Source of the DNA: Ciona savignyi
Taxonomy: Eukaryota > Chordata > Ascidiacea > Phlebobranchia > Cionidae
Direction: 5' to 3'
DNA length: 64,000 bases
Assembly: GCA_000149265.1 (NCBI GenBank)
Contig: CH003193.1
Span: forward strand, 9,046 to 73,045
The notes under the pieces are model-generated. The model made no database searches and was not told the DNA's origin. It saw only the letters and a list, made by a program, of their open reading frames with translations. Positions 36,576-48,320 of this stretch are shown here, one piece after another. Position 1 is the first letter of the stretch. Every line of letters starts with the position of its first letter. The position numbers and the translations under genes were made by a program.

Positions 36576-38577
36576 CCCAAATCTCACCCATTCTAACAGA
36601 GTTCCATTCATTTTTAACCCGTCGCATCACTGTTTAACCGCGCCGCGCGACTCACCGCTAGCTGGCTGGCGCGAGTCTCGACACCGCCACCCTGTGACCA
36701 CTAACAACTCGAATTTCGAAAGCGCAACAACAGATCTGTACCCCCCCCCCTACTTGTCAGTATTATCTCAATATCCAATACGGGGGAAGGGAACTGGTTC
36801 GGCTCGCAACCTCACTGTTACTTTCCCACTCTCGTCCGACTGATGACGTAATTTGCTGCTGAACTAGCGCCACGATATCTTGACCCGAACACAGATTTTC
36901 GATACTTTTTTCGCTTTCATATGTTCGTGCTATTTTATGGCAAATTAAAGAAATTTTCGCAAAAAAACGTATTTTTTGTATTTAAAAAAAATCCGCCAGT
37001 CTGTAGCAGAGTAGTCAGTATAGATATAGAGGTTTAAAGGTAGTTAGTTATGTACATTTGAATCCGATTTGAAAAATAAGGTATGTTGTAACACGTGTTG
37101 TTGCGTTTTTAAGTGTCAACAGTCAGTTTTAGGATGTAATTTTTTACCTTTCTACGCTTCGAAGAGTGGAACACTGGTGTCTTAGATAGGTCCCCTAATT
37201 ATAGGGAAAACTAGAAGAAGGAAAGGAGGCAGACTTTTCTCTAAAATGTAAGGGGTTAGTGTAAATTTTTGTGTTAGGTTTAGTTTTGGGGTTGACATTG
37301 GTGTGTGGGGCAGTTTTATTCGTTTCCATAGTTTTTAGTTAGCAGGATTGGAATAAGGCTTTGATGTGTGGGATGATGTTTCTCGGCGAAAAAAAAACAC
37401 TAAAGGAAGGGAAACCACCGGAATCTAACTTAATTCCTGCACCCCACATTAATCTTTGGATCTGGGAAAGGTTCTGTTCTTATGAAAATCACTCTACGGG
37501 CATTACTCTGATCGAATGCTTTCAAAAACCACTCAAATTTCTTTCATATAAATTGCAAACGCTGTTCGAAATTGGTGCGTTGAATGCATTTTGATATATA
37601 TATTTCATTGTCCGGCCCGTTGGTCTAGCTAGCGGTTAAGTGCGTCGCCTTTCAATCGAAAGGTTGCAGGTGCGAAACTGGTCGCTAGCTGGTCGGGTGT
37701 ATCCTTGGGCAATAAGCACTTTACGGACATTGCCTAACCCAGAAGATTAAAGGGTTCTACCAAATTGAAGGAACGTGCCTATCATATACAACACACTACA
37801 ATAGCTCCGGTTACCCGACGATGGACGCGAGGTGATCTGACGATTGCCCGTGTGATAACCCCCTTGGTTTTCCCATTCAGGGGGGTAAACATGAATATCC
37901 TATCCTAACCCTGCTTACAGCGTGGAAGTTACTTCCACTTTCGCGTGGTGTCCGTACTAGGTGGATGCTGAAGGACACTAGTGCAAGTATCTCTGCAGAA
38001 GATCCAAGTACTCAGGGAGCAAGCGTCCAATACTACCCGCCGTATAACAAATATTGCTCAATCCACTCGGGTGGAAGTTAATTTTCTTAGTGGTTACCCA
38101 GTCACAAATGTATTGAGCTTCGATCAAAATTTTAATAAAAACTTACGGTAAAATACAAAATTAATAAAATTATTGAAATTCTGTCAAAAAATCGGCGCAG
38201 AGATCGTTAAGTCAAGGTCTTCAGCAGTCTCTTCATGTATGTTTTTTAGTTTCGAACCCAGGACCACCAGACCCGTTGGTGGGTTCTTTTTATCTGTTGT
38301 CTGTACATAAATCAGGACAATTCATCTATTAAAACGGTCCATATTTTCTTGTTTTCCCGAACTAGGTTTAGTACCCATAATGGGCTCGTAATCGAGACCG
38401 TTTATGTGTAGAAATCGGCAATCGACACGACTGGTTTTGTAGCGACGGCAGTTACAATGCAAGCAGTTTCACAGTCCACTATTGAAATTGTTTATAATTA
38501 GCGTTGCGTAGCGGTACGTTCTGTATCGGTGCGTTCTGTAGCGACAAGCATTCAGTTTCCCCAACGTAGCGTTATAT
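36576..38577. other. Convergent intergenic region between the GEF and shootin genes
   Basis: It holds the 3' flank of the GEF, with a candidate poly(A) signal ATTAAA at 36944-36949, then a polypurine MITE relic (about 37195-37350) and a full SINE-A (37611-37912). The rest, to the shootin stop, has no recognisable gene; the 77-aa open frame at 37361-37594 has no family. Confidence 0.5.
37611..37912 (+). mobile_element. SINE-A, full-length reference copy
   Basis: A tRNA-derived SINE of about 300 bp. The head CCGGCCCGTTGGTCTAGC, then GCGGTTAAGTGCGTCGCC, contains an A-box-like motif. It is followed by CCTTTCAATCGAAAGG, the B-box region GGTTGCAGGTGCGAAACTGG, a tRNA-unrelated body (CACTTTACGGACATTGCC, GGGTTCTACCAAATTGAAGG, GGTGATCTGACGATTGCCCG) and a 3' end CATGAATATCCTATCC. 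Ciona is known to carry tRNA-derived SINEs; naming the exact family would need a repeat library. Confidence 0.9.
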
Positions 38578-41500
38578 CTAAGAAGTTGAATCATCCGAGG
38601 CAACAGCTTCGGATTTTTGCAGTTTTGCCTTCGCGCGTGTCGCGTCCAATATCTTCTGCAGTTCAGGGGAAATCCCTTTTGGATGTTTTACGCTTTGCTG
38701 ATACTTGAATTGTCGTTTTTCAGAAATTCCATTCTATAATAAAGATTCAGATGTTTATTCCTGTGGTTGGGAATTGCTAAGGACGTTATCACACATAGGT
38801 AATAGTCTGATTACCTCATGCCCGTCGTCGGGTTGCTGGAGCTATTGCAGTATGTTGTATATGATCAAGACGTTCCTTCATTATTAATACAACCTATATT
38901 AATTCACTGGGTTTATGCAAAGTCTGCTTAGTGGCTTGCCAAACAACACGACCGACTAATTGGTTTCAACCTTTCCACCGTTCGGTTGGCAGCAGACGCG
39001 TCATCGGACCAAACTTACCAACAGGACTATAGGTACGATCTTATACTAAAGAATACTAATAGGATCATAAAAATTGAAATAATTAATCATAATCATCCGT
39101 CTTACCGGGTATATCTCGTCCGATTCTTCGCCCTCGGTCGTTCCAGTCTGTTTCAAGTTTTTCTTAAAATCAACGCTTAACAGTGTTGGAGGAGCCGACG
39201 ATTTCCGGGTGCTGGGACCCAATGTATTGGTCCCCGGAGACTTTAACCCACGTCGGAAGCCCATGAACACGTCTTCATCCGTATCATCAATAGTCGCGCT
39301 TCGTCCACAAGATGGACCCAGCGTCGCGTACTTCTCGGTTTCGGTGCATTCCCCATCTTCAGGGATGTCAGTGAATCGACGAACTTTTTTCAATCCCACA
39401 TTTCCCTTTTTGATCCGCTGCATCATTTCTTCCATGGCATCAGCGTACACTAGGAGGCCTTGCGTGGTTTGTTTCCTCTCGGCGGAAATGACCTTGTTTC
39501 CCCCGATAGCAACCGCTGCAAGCTTGCGTTGGTTGATTAATTGCTTCAGTTTGCTGCGACACAAAATGGAAAAGATTTTATAATTAAAAAAATTGTATAT
39601 TCTGCAGTAGTTTCTATTTATACATCAAATCGAACGAAAATGTTTCAATATTTGTCGGAGTGACAGGTGATCACTTTAACAAATTAAGTCCAGCCGTTGA
39701 CTCCGATCAATAGATTAATGGGTTCTACCAAATTGAAGAAACGTCTGATTCATACACAACACACTACAATAGCTTTGGTAAGTCGGCAGTGGACGCAAGG
39801 TAACCTGACAGCTGCCTATGCTATAACGTTTTTTGCGTTTAAATACGGTCGTTTGGCCTATTGGTTAACGCGACCGATACATATACATCAGTGGTTCTCA
39901 AACTTTTTAGAGTTGGGACCCACTATTAATTACCACAATTTATGGCGACCCACTTAACTTTATATATAGTTGTTGTAACATATGTGAGAGACGAAAGGTT
40001 CAATGACCTGAGGTCAGGTGAAGATCACGCCACGATTCAAGATTGTGTGATGTCACAACTATGATAATTTCCCCTTGGTTTTTGTATAGGAAATAGCCAG
40101 TATAGTTAACCAGAGCTTTCTGTAACTTTTCACGACCCACCAAGATTCTCTTCCGGTGGGTTTCACGACCCACCGGTGGGTCGCGACCCACAGTTTGAGA
40201 AACGCTGATATACAGCGTTACACACAAAAACGGTCTTAGCAACTATCCCTTGGTTTGAAACTAAAGCCTATAAAAAACAGATGTTTCGTTTTATACACAC
40301 CTTTATTGGTGGGATGGTACGGCCGTGTGGCCAGATGGTTAACGCCACCAATACATAAACAGTCTTTTGAAAACTGCGGTCTTGGTGACGAAACCCTAAT
40401 GAGTTTGAAACTAAGCTCGGTTAGAAAAATGACTGTTGCGTTCTATATACCACGGAGATTAAGAAACATGAATATCATAGCATGAATGTGTGTGAGCATA
40501 TGGTCAACGCGACCGATGCATATACCGCATTGGGTAAAATAAACAACGGGTTCAGCAACGAGCCTATGATGGATGCGAAACTAACGACCGAAACAAACAA
40601 ACAAAAAACATGATTTTCCTAGTAAGGTCGTGTGACCGAAATATATTAAACGTTTTGTGACGAGTCCAATATGAATTCAAAACATAGTTCAAACATTTTT
40701 CCTACCTTAATGGATCCATTCGTTTACTGGTGCCATGGGGCATTGGTGGCGGTGGTGGGGGCGCCATTGGGGGTGGGGCTGGTACATTAGGAGGGGGCGG
40801 AGCGGGTCGAAGATATCTCGGTTTCGTCCTCAAATCTTCCAACTCCTTTTCCTGTGTCTTGCATTTCCTCTCCAGCTCGTCTCGTTCCTCCTTGACATCT
40901 TTAAGTTTGGAGGCAAGGTCTTCCTCAGTCCGCTTCAGAGCCTCCACCTCGCTCTGATCCTGGTATGAATCGATGATCTCTTGTAGTTCCTCAATCTGGA
41001 AGATGAAACGTGAAGAAATACTGATTAGTCTGGTGAATTAGTGCGTCGTCTTTCAACCGAAGGGTTGTAGGTTCGAAACTTGTCACTAGCTAATTGTCTA
41101 TGTTCCTGGGCAAGGCACTAAACGGACATTTCCTAAACCTAGTGAATTAATTGGTTCTACCAAATTGAAAGAACGTCTTATTCATACACAAAACTGCAAT
41201 AGCTCCGGCAACCCCATGTAATCGGCGCGAGGTGATATGTAGATAGCCCGTGTAATAACGCAGCTTACGTTTCCCATGCCTATATCCTATGCCTATAAAG
41301 CACAAACAGCTCACTTTCTGCTGACTAATCACTTTTTCTTCTTCCAGCTTTTCGCTCAAACTTTTTATCTCATCCATCGCATCTTGGAGTTCAGTTCCCT
41401 CCGAGTTGTCGTCCCCTTCACTACTCTTCTTCCGCATTATACTTTGTTTCTAACAACATAGGTCGAGTTTTTAGTCAGAACCAGGTTTTGAAACCTGTCA

Positions 41501-44500
41501 CTCGGTTTATTTTTGAATATTGCATTAGTTATGATATGACTAGGATATTGATTTTTCTATCCCCGGGAATAAAAAAACGCAATGTTCGTAATCACACGGG
41601 CAATCAGATTACATTTTGCCTGCAGTTGGGTTACCGGAGCTTTTGTAGTGTGTTGTGTACGATTGAGTTAAAGTAGAACCTATTAATCCACTGGGTTTAT
41701 AATGACCGCCAAGTGCATAAACTATAAGAACACAACGGACTCATCATCCTTGGTTTTAATCCCGCAACCTTTCGGCTAAAGGTTGGAAGGGCTATGAATA
41801 CTCAGCCGGTATTTCCCAATAATCTTTATTGATAACTCAACATTAAAACAGCAAAATACATTTCCCCACAAACTCGCACGCGGCAATTCCTTCAAGAGTT
41901 ACGACGTTCCCACCTCATTTTATCGTTTTTTACAGGGCCTTATAGTTTCGCTATAAAGACGGATTTTGGTTGTAAGGCGGCAACCATTCTGCCAGACGAC
42001 CGTACTATTTAACCCCGGATTAACGTTCACCAGCAAAGAATATAGACGAAAATATATATCTCGCAAACCCAAGATACTTTGCTACTAACCTTCCAAGACT
42101 TGTTTTCCCCATACATCTTAGCAGCAAGCGTTTCTGCGCGTTTTCGTACGTGACTTTCAACGTCTAGTTTTTCTGTCAAAGTTTCGATTTCGTCCGCCGC
42201 GGCCGTTTCAGCTGAAACATTTTTTTCATATCATCTTACAATTTGTTTTATCTAGCTAGGACCTATATTTTAAGCTTATATGTAAGATGCTCGAGCCCGT
42301 AACTTGACTTACCGAAAAAGATAAGCCCCGGGCAATAGTCAGATTACCCCGCGCACACCGTCGGGTTAGCGGAGCTATTGCACTGTATTTAGAATAATTC
42401 AGACGTTTTTTCGATTTAGTATAAATCATTAGTCCCCTAAGTTCTTTCTTATGCTTTATATCTTACCTTCCTGATGCATACGGATTGTTTCATTTAGTTC
42501 CTCATTATCTTTTAGAACCGAATCCAATTTGTCGCTGATGTCTTTGCACTGGAACGTAATGGGGAATTGTATTATTTATCCTCCTTCAAAGCTTCGATGG
42601 TTTAGAGTTTAGACCAGCAATCGCCAACCTTTGTACTTACAGAGCCAGTTCAACCGATATCCCACAAAATAAATTACCAGGAGCAGCAAAACTAATAATT
42701 TCGCAGTAAACTAAAAACAACACTATGTGAGGCAAAGACGCGATTTTTCCTTCTGTTTGTTTCACTTATGTATGGCTATTAAACTTATTAAGCGCTTGCT
42801 ACATTAGCTATAAAAGTAATAAGAGCCGAATCAGATGGATAATTCTGGTTAAGGGTGTCGAAGGTTTAGCTGAAACGTTGTTGGATTAAAACCAGTCGCT
42901 TGCTCAGTCCGTTGTGTCTTTATGCAAGATCGTCAGCTGATAGGTTGCGGGTTCAAAATTAGCTAGTAGCTAGTGGAATGTATTCTCGAGTAAGGCATAT
43001 AGTGGACATCTCTTCGACCCGGTCGGGTAATGGACTAAATTTTAAAGATTTTTTCTGCGATAGATTTATTCATACTAAGGATACGCTATCTGCGTTTTTT
43101 ATCAATAATCCGTCCATACAATCGTTCTTAGTTTTAACAATGGTATGACCAGATAAGTGCGTGGTCTACAACCTCCCACTTTATAAGCGGTTGTTCTCAC
43201 ACTTATGCTTCTAACAAACGATCCTTGAACTGGTTGAAGCAAATTTCGACCGTTTAAACCCGGTTACAGCACAAAACGGAAAAAAAAAACTCTACCACAT
43301 ATTAAACCCTTATATAATATCCAAGGCAGCACGACCGTAGGCACAATGTAAGCTAACGATTATTATCGTCGAACGTCTGTATTTGATCCAGCAACGCAGA
43401 TAAGTGATCATCTTATTAACAACCTTAAACTGAAGGGTGCTGATTTCGTTTCTTGCGTCTTGCAATTCCAATTCAATCGATTGTTCTGGTAAAAGTCGGA
43501 TAGTTTTTTAAAGTAAACGGGAAAACGCTAAAGAGTAATCAGACGAGCAATCATTAGTTATCCAGTTTATAAAGTAGCCTGTTGCAATAAATAGTATTTT
43601 TAAATTTAGGAATTTAAATTCAGTTTTGTTTTAACACCGAAAAGGGTAAATTTACACCGAAAGCGTTCAAACAGTTTTTTACGGGTTAACCATTTGTTTT
43701 GTTTCCCTTTAATTAACGAAAGCTGGCCAGTTAATAACACACAAGCAAAATGGGTGCAGGTTGCACGCATATGTATGGATCCCGCCGAATTTTTTAAATA
43801 CGATCTGTTTTAAAACATTTTTATTGATTATAGTACCAGTGGAATGGTGGGTTCTACTATAGTCCTAGTGAAATAATGGGTTCTACTAAACTGAAGGAAC
43901 GTATAATTGATACACAAAACACAATGCAATAGCTCCGGTAACCCAACGGAGGGCGCGAGGTAATCTGACGACTGTCCGTGTGTTAACGCCCCTAGTGTTT
44001 TCCCATTCACTGGGACAAACATGAATATCCTATAAAATTGACCAAATGCAAAACATGTACTTAAAGGGCTCGCTTGGCAAATCTTAATCGTTTAAATATG
44101 GCAACAATTAGATGAACAATTAAGTGAGAACTGTCAGAATGCGACATGACATAAACGACAAATGTTCTTGATTGCTATAGGTAGCTCGAGGTATTCAGTA
44201 ACGATTTTAATGACAATTTATTGTCATTAGCTTTTATTATTTTTATATCGCTTGCGGGAGTCTTAATACCTGTCTTTAAGGCTTCGATTTCGTTCGAGAT
44301 AATATCCGCAGTCAAGTTTTCGTCGTTCAGATGACCAATATCGTCAGTTTCACCGGGCACCGTCAATGTATCTATGCTGCTCTGTTCAGCCCATTTCTGA
44401 TGACGCGAACTCCTTTGACTTAAGCGTGAAGTTCGTGTCTGTGAAGATGCAAAATGACGACTTTTGTGCTACATATCTAGGAGTAGAATAGAATATTCAG

Positions 44501-47063
44501 TGTTTTGATTTCCCGATGTAGGTATTTCGACAGATAGTAAATTTGTATAACAACGACTACAACCGGTGTTTCCTCCGCCAGCGTTACATATATATGAGTA
44601 GAATAATACATATATATGAGTAGAATAAAATATTCAGTGTTTTGATTTCCAGATGTAGGTATTTTAACAGATTGACTATTTTTAAAACAACACCGTTGTT
44701 TTCTATACGCCAGCGTTGGAGCCATAACATCAGTTGGGGCATCATTAGGTGTTTTTTGAATTGCTTACTTGAGTTTAAAGTTGACAAGATCCTTGTTATC
44801 TAGCAATAAAGTATAGAATTGGATATTCATGTTTATCGACGCGAATGCGAAAACGCTAGGCGTTAACACACGACGAGTAATTGCCAGATCCCACATTCGG
44901 GTTACCGGAGCTATTGCAGAGTGTTGTGTACGATTCAGACATTTCTTAAATATAGTAGAACCCATCATTTTCGTGTTTAGCCCTTGCTCATGCAAGGACA
45001 CAACCAACTAGTTATCGACTAATTTCGTACTACTTTTTGAGGATTCAATGCTAAAACAACATGAATCAGGACCTTATTCAAATAGAATATTTAATCTTAC
45101 CAACCCAGCTAACGAGTCGAAAGGAAAACTTTTGTCACCTTTAATGCTTTGTTCTGCTGGTACACTTTAGTTGCAATGGACATCGCTTTGGAGCTCATCA
45201 TTCTTTCTCTTGTTAGGGAATTTTGCATCTCTGTAAACTCTTCCTCGATTTCGCTTGTAACTGTAAAGCAAAATTGAGTTAATCAATATAAAGTCTAATC
45301 AGTATTGATACAATAAGGTAAATGAACTGATAATCGCATTATCAATTGGGTCTTTAGGCTTTTGATATGCAAACAAGGGGATATTTATAATTAAAGGCTA
45401 GCGTGTGAAGCAAGTTATATCCGATTTAATGATCATTTTTGGATTTTCCCAGTTAGCAATTTGCAGAATACTTGGTATACGACAAAACAAACAGGTGAAT
45501 GCAACACGCTATCTAATAAACTGTATACACTAACTTGTGATTTACATCTTTGCACTATGCACGATAACGCTACGGCAATTTAGGTTAAATATTAACAAAA
45601 TTTCCACCATGTTCTGTTAAGGCCAGGTTTCTCCCAAATTGTATTGCTTTGTGCGGATTATCACGTATTTGTAGTGTTATAATAAATATTACCATCAATC
45701 GCATACAAACTATGATACTTTCTCGTTTGTTTGTAACACTATGGCGTATAGCTAAGGTTTTTACAAATATGACATATCCATTATAAGGAAATACAATAAA
45801 TGAGGCCTACAACAAGAGTAGGCTTGTGGTATTACTATAACAGAACAGAAACCATAGCGTTGTTAACCAAATCGTATTTATAGTAAATTTACATTGCTAA
45901 TTCATAAGTGCGACCGATTAGTCTGGTGGATTATTGTGTCGCTTTGCAACCGAAGGGTTTAAGATTCGAAACTGGTCGCCAGCCCGTGGGTTGTGTCCGT
46001 GCTGCGCAGGGCAATTAACTGACAGTGACTTAACCCAGCGGACAATTGGGTTCTACTAAATAGAAGGAACGTGTAAATCATACACAACACACTGCCATAA
46101 CTCCGGCAACACGACGACAGGCGCGAGGTGATTACCCTTGTGCTAACATATCGAGTGTTTTGAGCCCCCTGATTTTAGAATTTATGGGAATAAACATGAT
46201 TATCATATGATATAAATCAATTTGTTTCCCTACCTTCTTCATACCGACGAAGTTTCTCTAATGTTTCCGCCAACTGTTTTTGCTGTGCCTCATACTGAAG
46301 ATGAAAATGTTTAACTCATTTGCAACTTCAAACCTTATTTTACAGCCTTTGTTTTGTCAATTTGCAAAAGCGTTTTTTGGAATTTTGGCGATGAAATAGT
46401 TTTAGGATTGCGGTTGTGGACGACATAGTTTTAGAATTGCGGTTATGGACCAGGACCATCGTAAAATGGAAATTGCTGTACAGCAGCAAGCTTTAACTGA
46501 GTTTTTGCTCGACAATATGCAAATAACTTTAAAATTTTAGATCGTTCTTATAGTGGACCGTAAGCAGCAAGGTAGCCGTGTCAAAATCAGTTGCTTACAA
46601 GTTAACTGTTTTCTTGGGCAAGGCGATTAGCGAACATTGCTTAAACACAATGGATGAATGAGTTGAACAAAAACTGTAAATGTCTTCATTGTTTCTAACT
46701 GTACTACAATAGCTTCGGTAACCCAAGGATGTATAATTAACATTAACCCATTGTTGGAATAAAAGTTAGTTGGATATCATTACATAAACGGACATTATAT
46801 AATCCTTATGTTTATTCCTGTGAATGAAAAAATGTGATAAGGTTCATCATATGGGTATTTGCTAATTTACCTTTTGTTTACAAAGGGGATCGTTATCTTA
46901 TAACAGTCACGAATAACAACGGGATTAATACCAATCTATATATAAGCCCAAAGGTAACCAAGTCATAAACTAAATTTTACAAATATTTTACCTGGGCTGG
47001 TGTAATGCATGCAGGAATCTCAGCGTCGATTACAGAATTTGAATAGATTACGTCGTTTTCCAT
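38578..47063 (-). CDS. SHTN1: Shootin-1-like coiled-coil protein
   Basis: Shootin-1 is a cytoplasmic clutch protein that links actin retrograde flow to adhesion molecules in growth cones. Eleven coding exons, from 5': 47063-46992, 46294-46234, 45260-45139, 44396-44270, 43485-43424, 42548-42467, 42211-42090, 41449-41315, 40995-40706, 39553-39106, 38733-38578. All phases join, giving 558 aa. The N-terminal two thirds is coiled coil. Matches to vertebrate shootin-1 include MQNSLTRERMMSSKAMSIA (family: MQNHLEIEKTCRESAEALA), RKRAETLAAKMYGENK, and SEKLEEEKVISQQK. A poly-proline segment (APPPMAPPPPPPMPHG) sits in exon 9, as in shootin-1. Exon 10 carries DAMEEMMQRIKKG, equivalent to the family's EEMMDRIKKG. 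Exon 11 ends KILDATRAKAKLQK and a short acidic tail. Donor CCG|GTAAGA ends exon 10. The start is the first Met of the first exon. It is the only copy here. SINEs and hAT elements fill most introns. Confidence 0.9.
38749..38995 (-). mobile_element. SINE-A copy in the last shootin intron
   Basis: It starts 16 bp from the acceptor side of shootin exon 11 (minus strand). The 3' block is decayed (ATGTTTATTCCTGTGGTTGG), the centre GGAGCTATTGCAGTATGTTG is clear, and the head remnant CAACCTTTCCACCG is present. Confidence 0.75.
39705..39838 (+). mobile_element. SINE-A copy, 5' truncated
   Basis: It begins at TTAATGGGTTCTACCAAATTG and continues to the GGTAACCTGACAG block. Both ends are missing. It directly precedes a SINE-B copy. 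Confidence 0.75.
39843..40278 (+). mobile_element. SINE-B copy split by a hAT insertion
   Basis: The left part is 39843-39888 (ATACGGTCGTTTGGCC, then TTGGTTAACGCGACCGATAC). The right part is 40208-40278 (AAAAACGGTCTTAGCAACTA, then GGTTTGAAACTAAAGCC). The 319-bp hAT MITE sits exactly between them, so the SINE is older. Confidence 0.8.
39889..40207. mobile_element. hAT-type MITE, 319 bp, nested in SINE-B
   Basis: The ends CAGTGGTTCTCAAACTTTTT and GTTTGAGAAACGCTG are imperfect inverted repeats, with the GGGTCGCGACCCAC motif near the right end. The 8-bp target duplication is ATATACAT (39881-39888) versus ATATACAG (40208-40215). No transposase. It lies in the intron between shootin exons 9 and 10. 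Confidence 0.88.
40316..40432 (+). mobile_element. SINE-B, best-preserved copy
   Basis: GTACGGCCGTGTGGCCAGAT is followed by GGTTAACGCCACCAATACAT, then GCGGTCTTGGTGACGAAACC and the end GAGTTTGAAACTAAGCTCGG, with an AAAA-rich tail. The tRNA-like A-box and B-box are both visible. It is one of four copies packed between 39843 and 40700. Confidence 0.78.
40490..40605 (+). mobile_element. SINE-B copy, diverged
   Basis: TGTGAGCATATGGTCAACGC followed by GACCGATGCATATACC, then GGGTTCAGCAACGAGCC and a GATGCGAAACTAACGACC end. Confidence 0.65.
40622..40700 (+). mobile_element. SINE-B copy, short
   Basis: GTAAGGTCGTGTGACCG, then TTTTGTGACGAGTCCAATAT and GAATTCAAAACATAGTTC. It ends a few bases before shootin exon 9 (minus strand donor side). 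Confidence 0.6.
41018..41290 (+). mobile_element. SINE-A copy with intact B-box
   Basis: GATTAGTCTGGTGAATTAGT head, CTTTCAACCGAAGGGTTG, then GTAGGTTCGAAACTTG, which contains a consensus-type tRNA B-box. The 3' end is CCCATGCCTATATCCTATGCC. It lies in the intron between shootin exons 8 and 9. Confidence 0.85.
41535..41800 (-). mobile_element. SINE-A copy
   Basis: Reverse orientation: CTATCCCCGGGAATAAAAA, CACACGGGCAATCAGATTAC, GGGTTACCGGAGCTTTTG, ending at CAACCTTTCGGCTAAAGG. It lies just 5' of shootin exon 8. Confidence 0.8.
42322..42430 (-). mobile_element. SINE-A fragment
   Basis: CCCGGGCAATAGTCAGATTA, then CACCGTCGGGTTAGCGGAGC and TATTGCACTGTAT. Only the central block remains. It lies between shootin exons 6 and 7. 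Confidence 0.65.
42860..43030 (+). mobile_element. SINE-A head remnants
   Basis: Two decayed partial heads: GGATTAAAACCAGTCGCTTG then CAGTCCGTTGTGTC, and GATAGGTTGCGGGTTCAAAA then GCTAGTAGCTAG with AAGGCATATAGTGGACAT. They look like overlapping old insertions. Confidence 0.5.
43845..44032 (+). mobile_element. SINE-A copy, 5' truncated
   Basis: The GGGTTCTACTA block appears twice (43850 and 43879 regions), then GGAACGTATAATTGATACAC and an end at CCCATTCACTGGGACAAACA with ATGAATATCCTAT. It lies between shootin exons 4 and 5. Confidence 0.8.
44820..45010 (-). mobile_element. SINE-A copy
   Basis: GGATATTCATGTTTATCGAC, then GGTTACCGGAGCTATTGCAG and GTAGAACCCATCATT. The head is absent. It lies between shootin exons 3 and 4. 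Confidence 0.8.
45913..46210 (+). mobile_element. SINE-A copy, near full length
   Basis: CCGATTAGTCTGGTGGATTA head, TTTGCAACCGAAGGGTTT, GTTCTACTAAATAGAAGGAA, ending ATGGGAATAAACATGATTATC. It ends 24 bp from shootin exon 2. Confidence 0.82.
46600..46745 (+). mobile_element. SINE-A copy, heavily decayed
   Basis: TTCTTGGGCAAGGCGATTAG then CGAACATTGCTTAAAC and ACAATAGCTTCGGTAACCCA remain. Both ends are lost. Confidence 0.55.
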
Positions 47064-47904
47064 ACTTTAGTTTGCAAGTTTACTTTTTTTAAAAATGCTA
47101 TAAAATTTCAGCTCAAAATCAAAAATGCTCTAACACTTTCAGCTAAAAATTAATTTAAAATCTCGTTTGAAAAATCCTGCGCTTTTAAAACAACCTGTGT
47201 TTAATCTGAAAGAATTATACTGACTGGCAGAAAGTCACTTGTTATAAACTTTCTAGATATAGCGAGCGTATATTTGGACGTGTTATTTGTCCGATACTAC
47301 TTTCACTTTGGCTGTTAAACAACGCCTGAGCGTCATTTTATGGGAAATATACGACCCCGGACTTAGCACTTCATGCTTATCCGCTCACAGATTAAACAAT
47401 ATTTCAACTAATTCTCAGTATGAACAGCATACAATAACTTACAAAGTTGACAATACAAATATGACTTTCACTTCAAATAAAGCAGAACTCATACATGTTC
47501 TTATGCTTAACCAGAGTTAAATACTATGACCGAAATTGTTCACAATTCGCAACAACAATATCAGTAAATCGCTTGTCACTCTTACATAGGCCTTCAGTCT
47601 GATCACTAATGCTTAATGGGTAGCCTAACCCAATAATCTTTGTAGCCTATATAAACTGTTCTTAAGTCGTTTAACGCAGTCATGTTGTTAGCTAAGAACA
47701 AACCTTTCAAATAATTGCCTCTCTCTGAATAAATTATCTTAGGGGTGATTACCCAAATTGTTTACCGATTAACATTGTATAGGACTATCGTGTGTTTTTA
47801 AGTAATGAGAAATAAACAACAGATACAGGTATAACAAATTAAGGTTTGTACGTTTTCGTGTTTTTTACTTTCCCTTCTCTCGGACTGTTTACTTTTTAAT
47901 ACCC

Positions 47905-48150
47905 TTTAACCGAAATGTTGCAGATTCAAAACTGGTCACTAGCTAGTCAGTTGTGTCCTTGGGCAAGACACTTCACGGACATTGCTTGACGCCAGTGGAT
48001 TAATGGGTCTTACTAAATTAAAGGAATGTCTCACAGCAATAGCTCCGGTCATCCGACAATGGTCATGAAGTGATCTGACGATTGTTCGTGTGTTAACCCC
48101 CTTTGATTTTCCCATTCACAGGGATAAACATGAATATCCTATCCTACTAT
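47905..48150 (+). mobile_element. SINE-A copy
   Basis: CCTTTAACCGAAATGTTGC, CACTAGCTAGTCAGTTGTGT, CTTGGGCAAGACACTTCACG, ending CACAGGGATAAACATGAATA with CTATCCTACTATCC tail. Confidence 0.85.
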
Positions 48151-48187
48151 CCTATTTTGCCCGTCGTGTTGGTCAATCCCGGTAGAA

Positions 48188-48211
48188 CATATATATATAT
48201 ATATATATATA
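48188..48211. repeat. (AT)n microsatellite
   Basis: Uninterrupted AT dinucleotides, about 24 bases, 110 bp past the CIAO1 stop codon in transcript orientation. Confidence 0.95.
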
Positions 48212-48320
48212 AATCGCACGACTTCAAAAGTTCGCGGAGCGAATTCCGATATGATATTTCCGACATTTCCGACAAATTGGTAATTCTCGGTGCAATGACT
48301 TTAAAACGAACATTTTCAGT

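Larger units (their letters stand above)
47064..48320. other. Intergenic region between shootin and CIAO1
   Basis: About 1.26 kb between the shootin ATG and the CIAO1 stop, both on the minus strand. Too long for a classic Ciona operon. It should contain the shootin promoter and the CIAO1 3' end. A SINE-A copy (47905-48150) and an (AT)n run (48188-48211) are visible; nothing else is recognised. Confidence 0.5.

Noticed and set aside
36349..36843. 164-codon open frame overlapping the RhoGEF tail in a third frame
   Set aside because: It overlaps the better-supported 35958-36575 frame, and its composition follows the GC-rich overlap. No recognisable domain.
39046..39105. Straight continuation of shootin exon 10 to a stop, giving a shorter protein
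   Set aside because: CCG|GTAAGA at 39105 is a strong donor and joins in phase to exon 11 (38733-38578), which carries a plausible conserved tail. Intron retention is possible but not the main reading.
42618..42740. Another hAT-like end (CAGCAATCGCCAACC) in a shootin intron
   Set aside because: I could not find a matching inverted end or an 8-bp duplication nearby, so no element is claimed.
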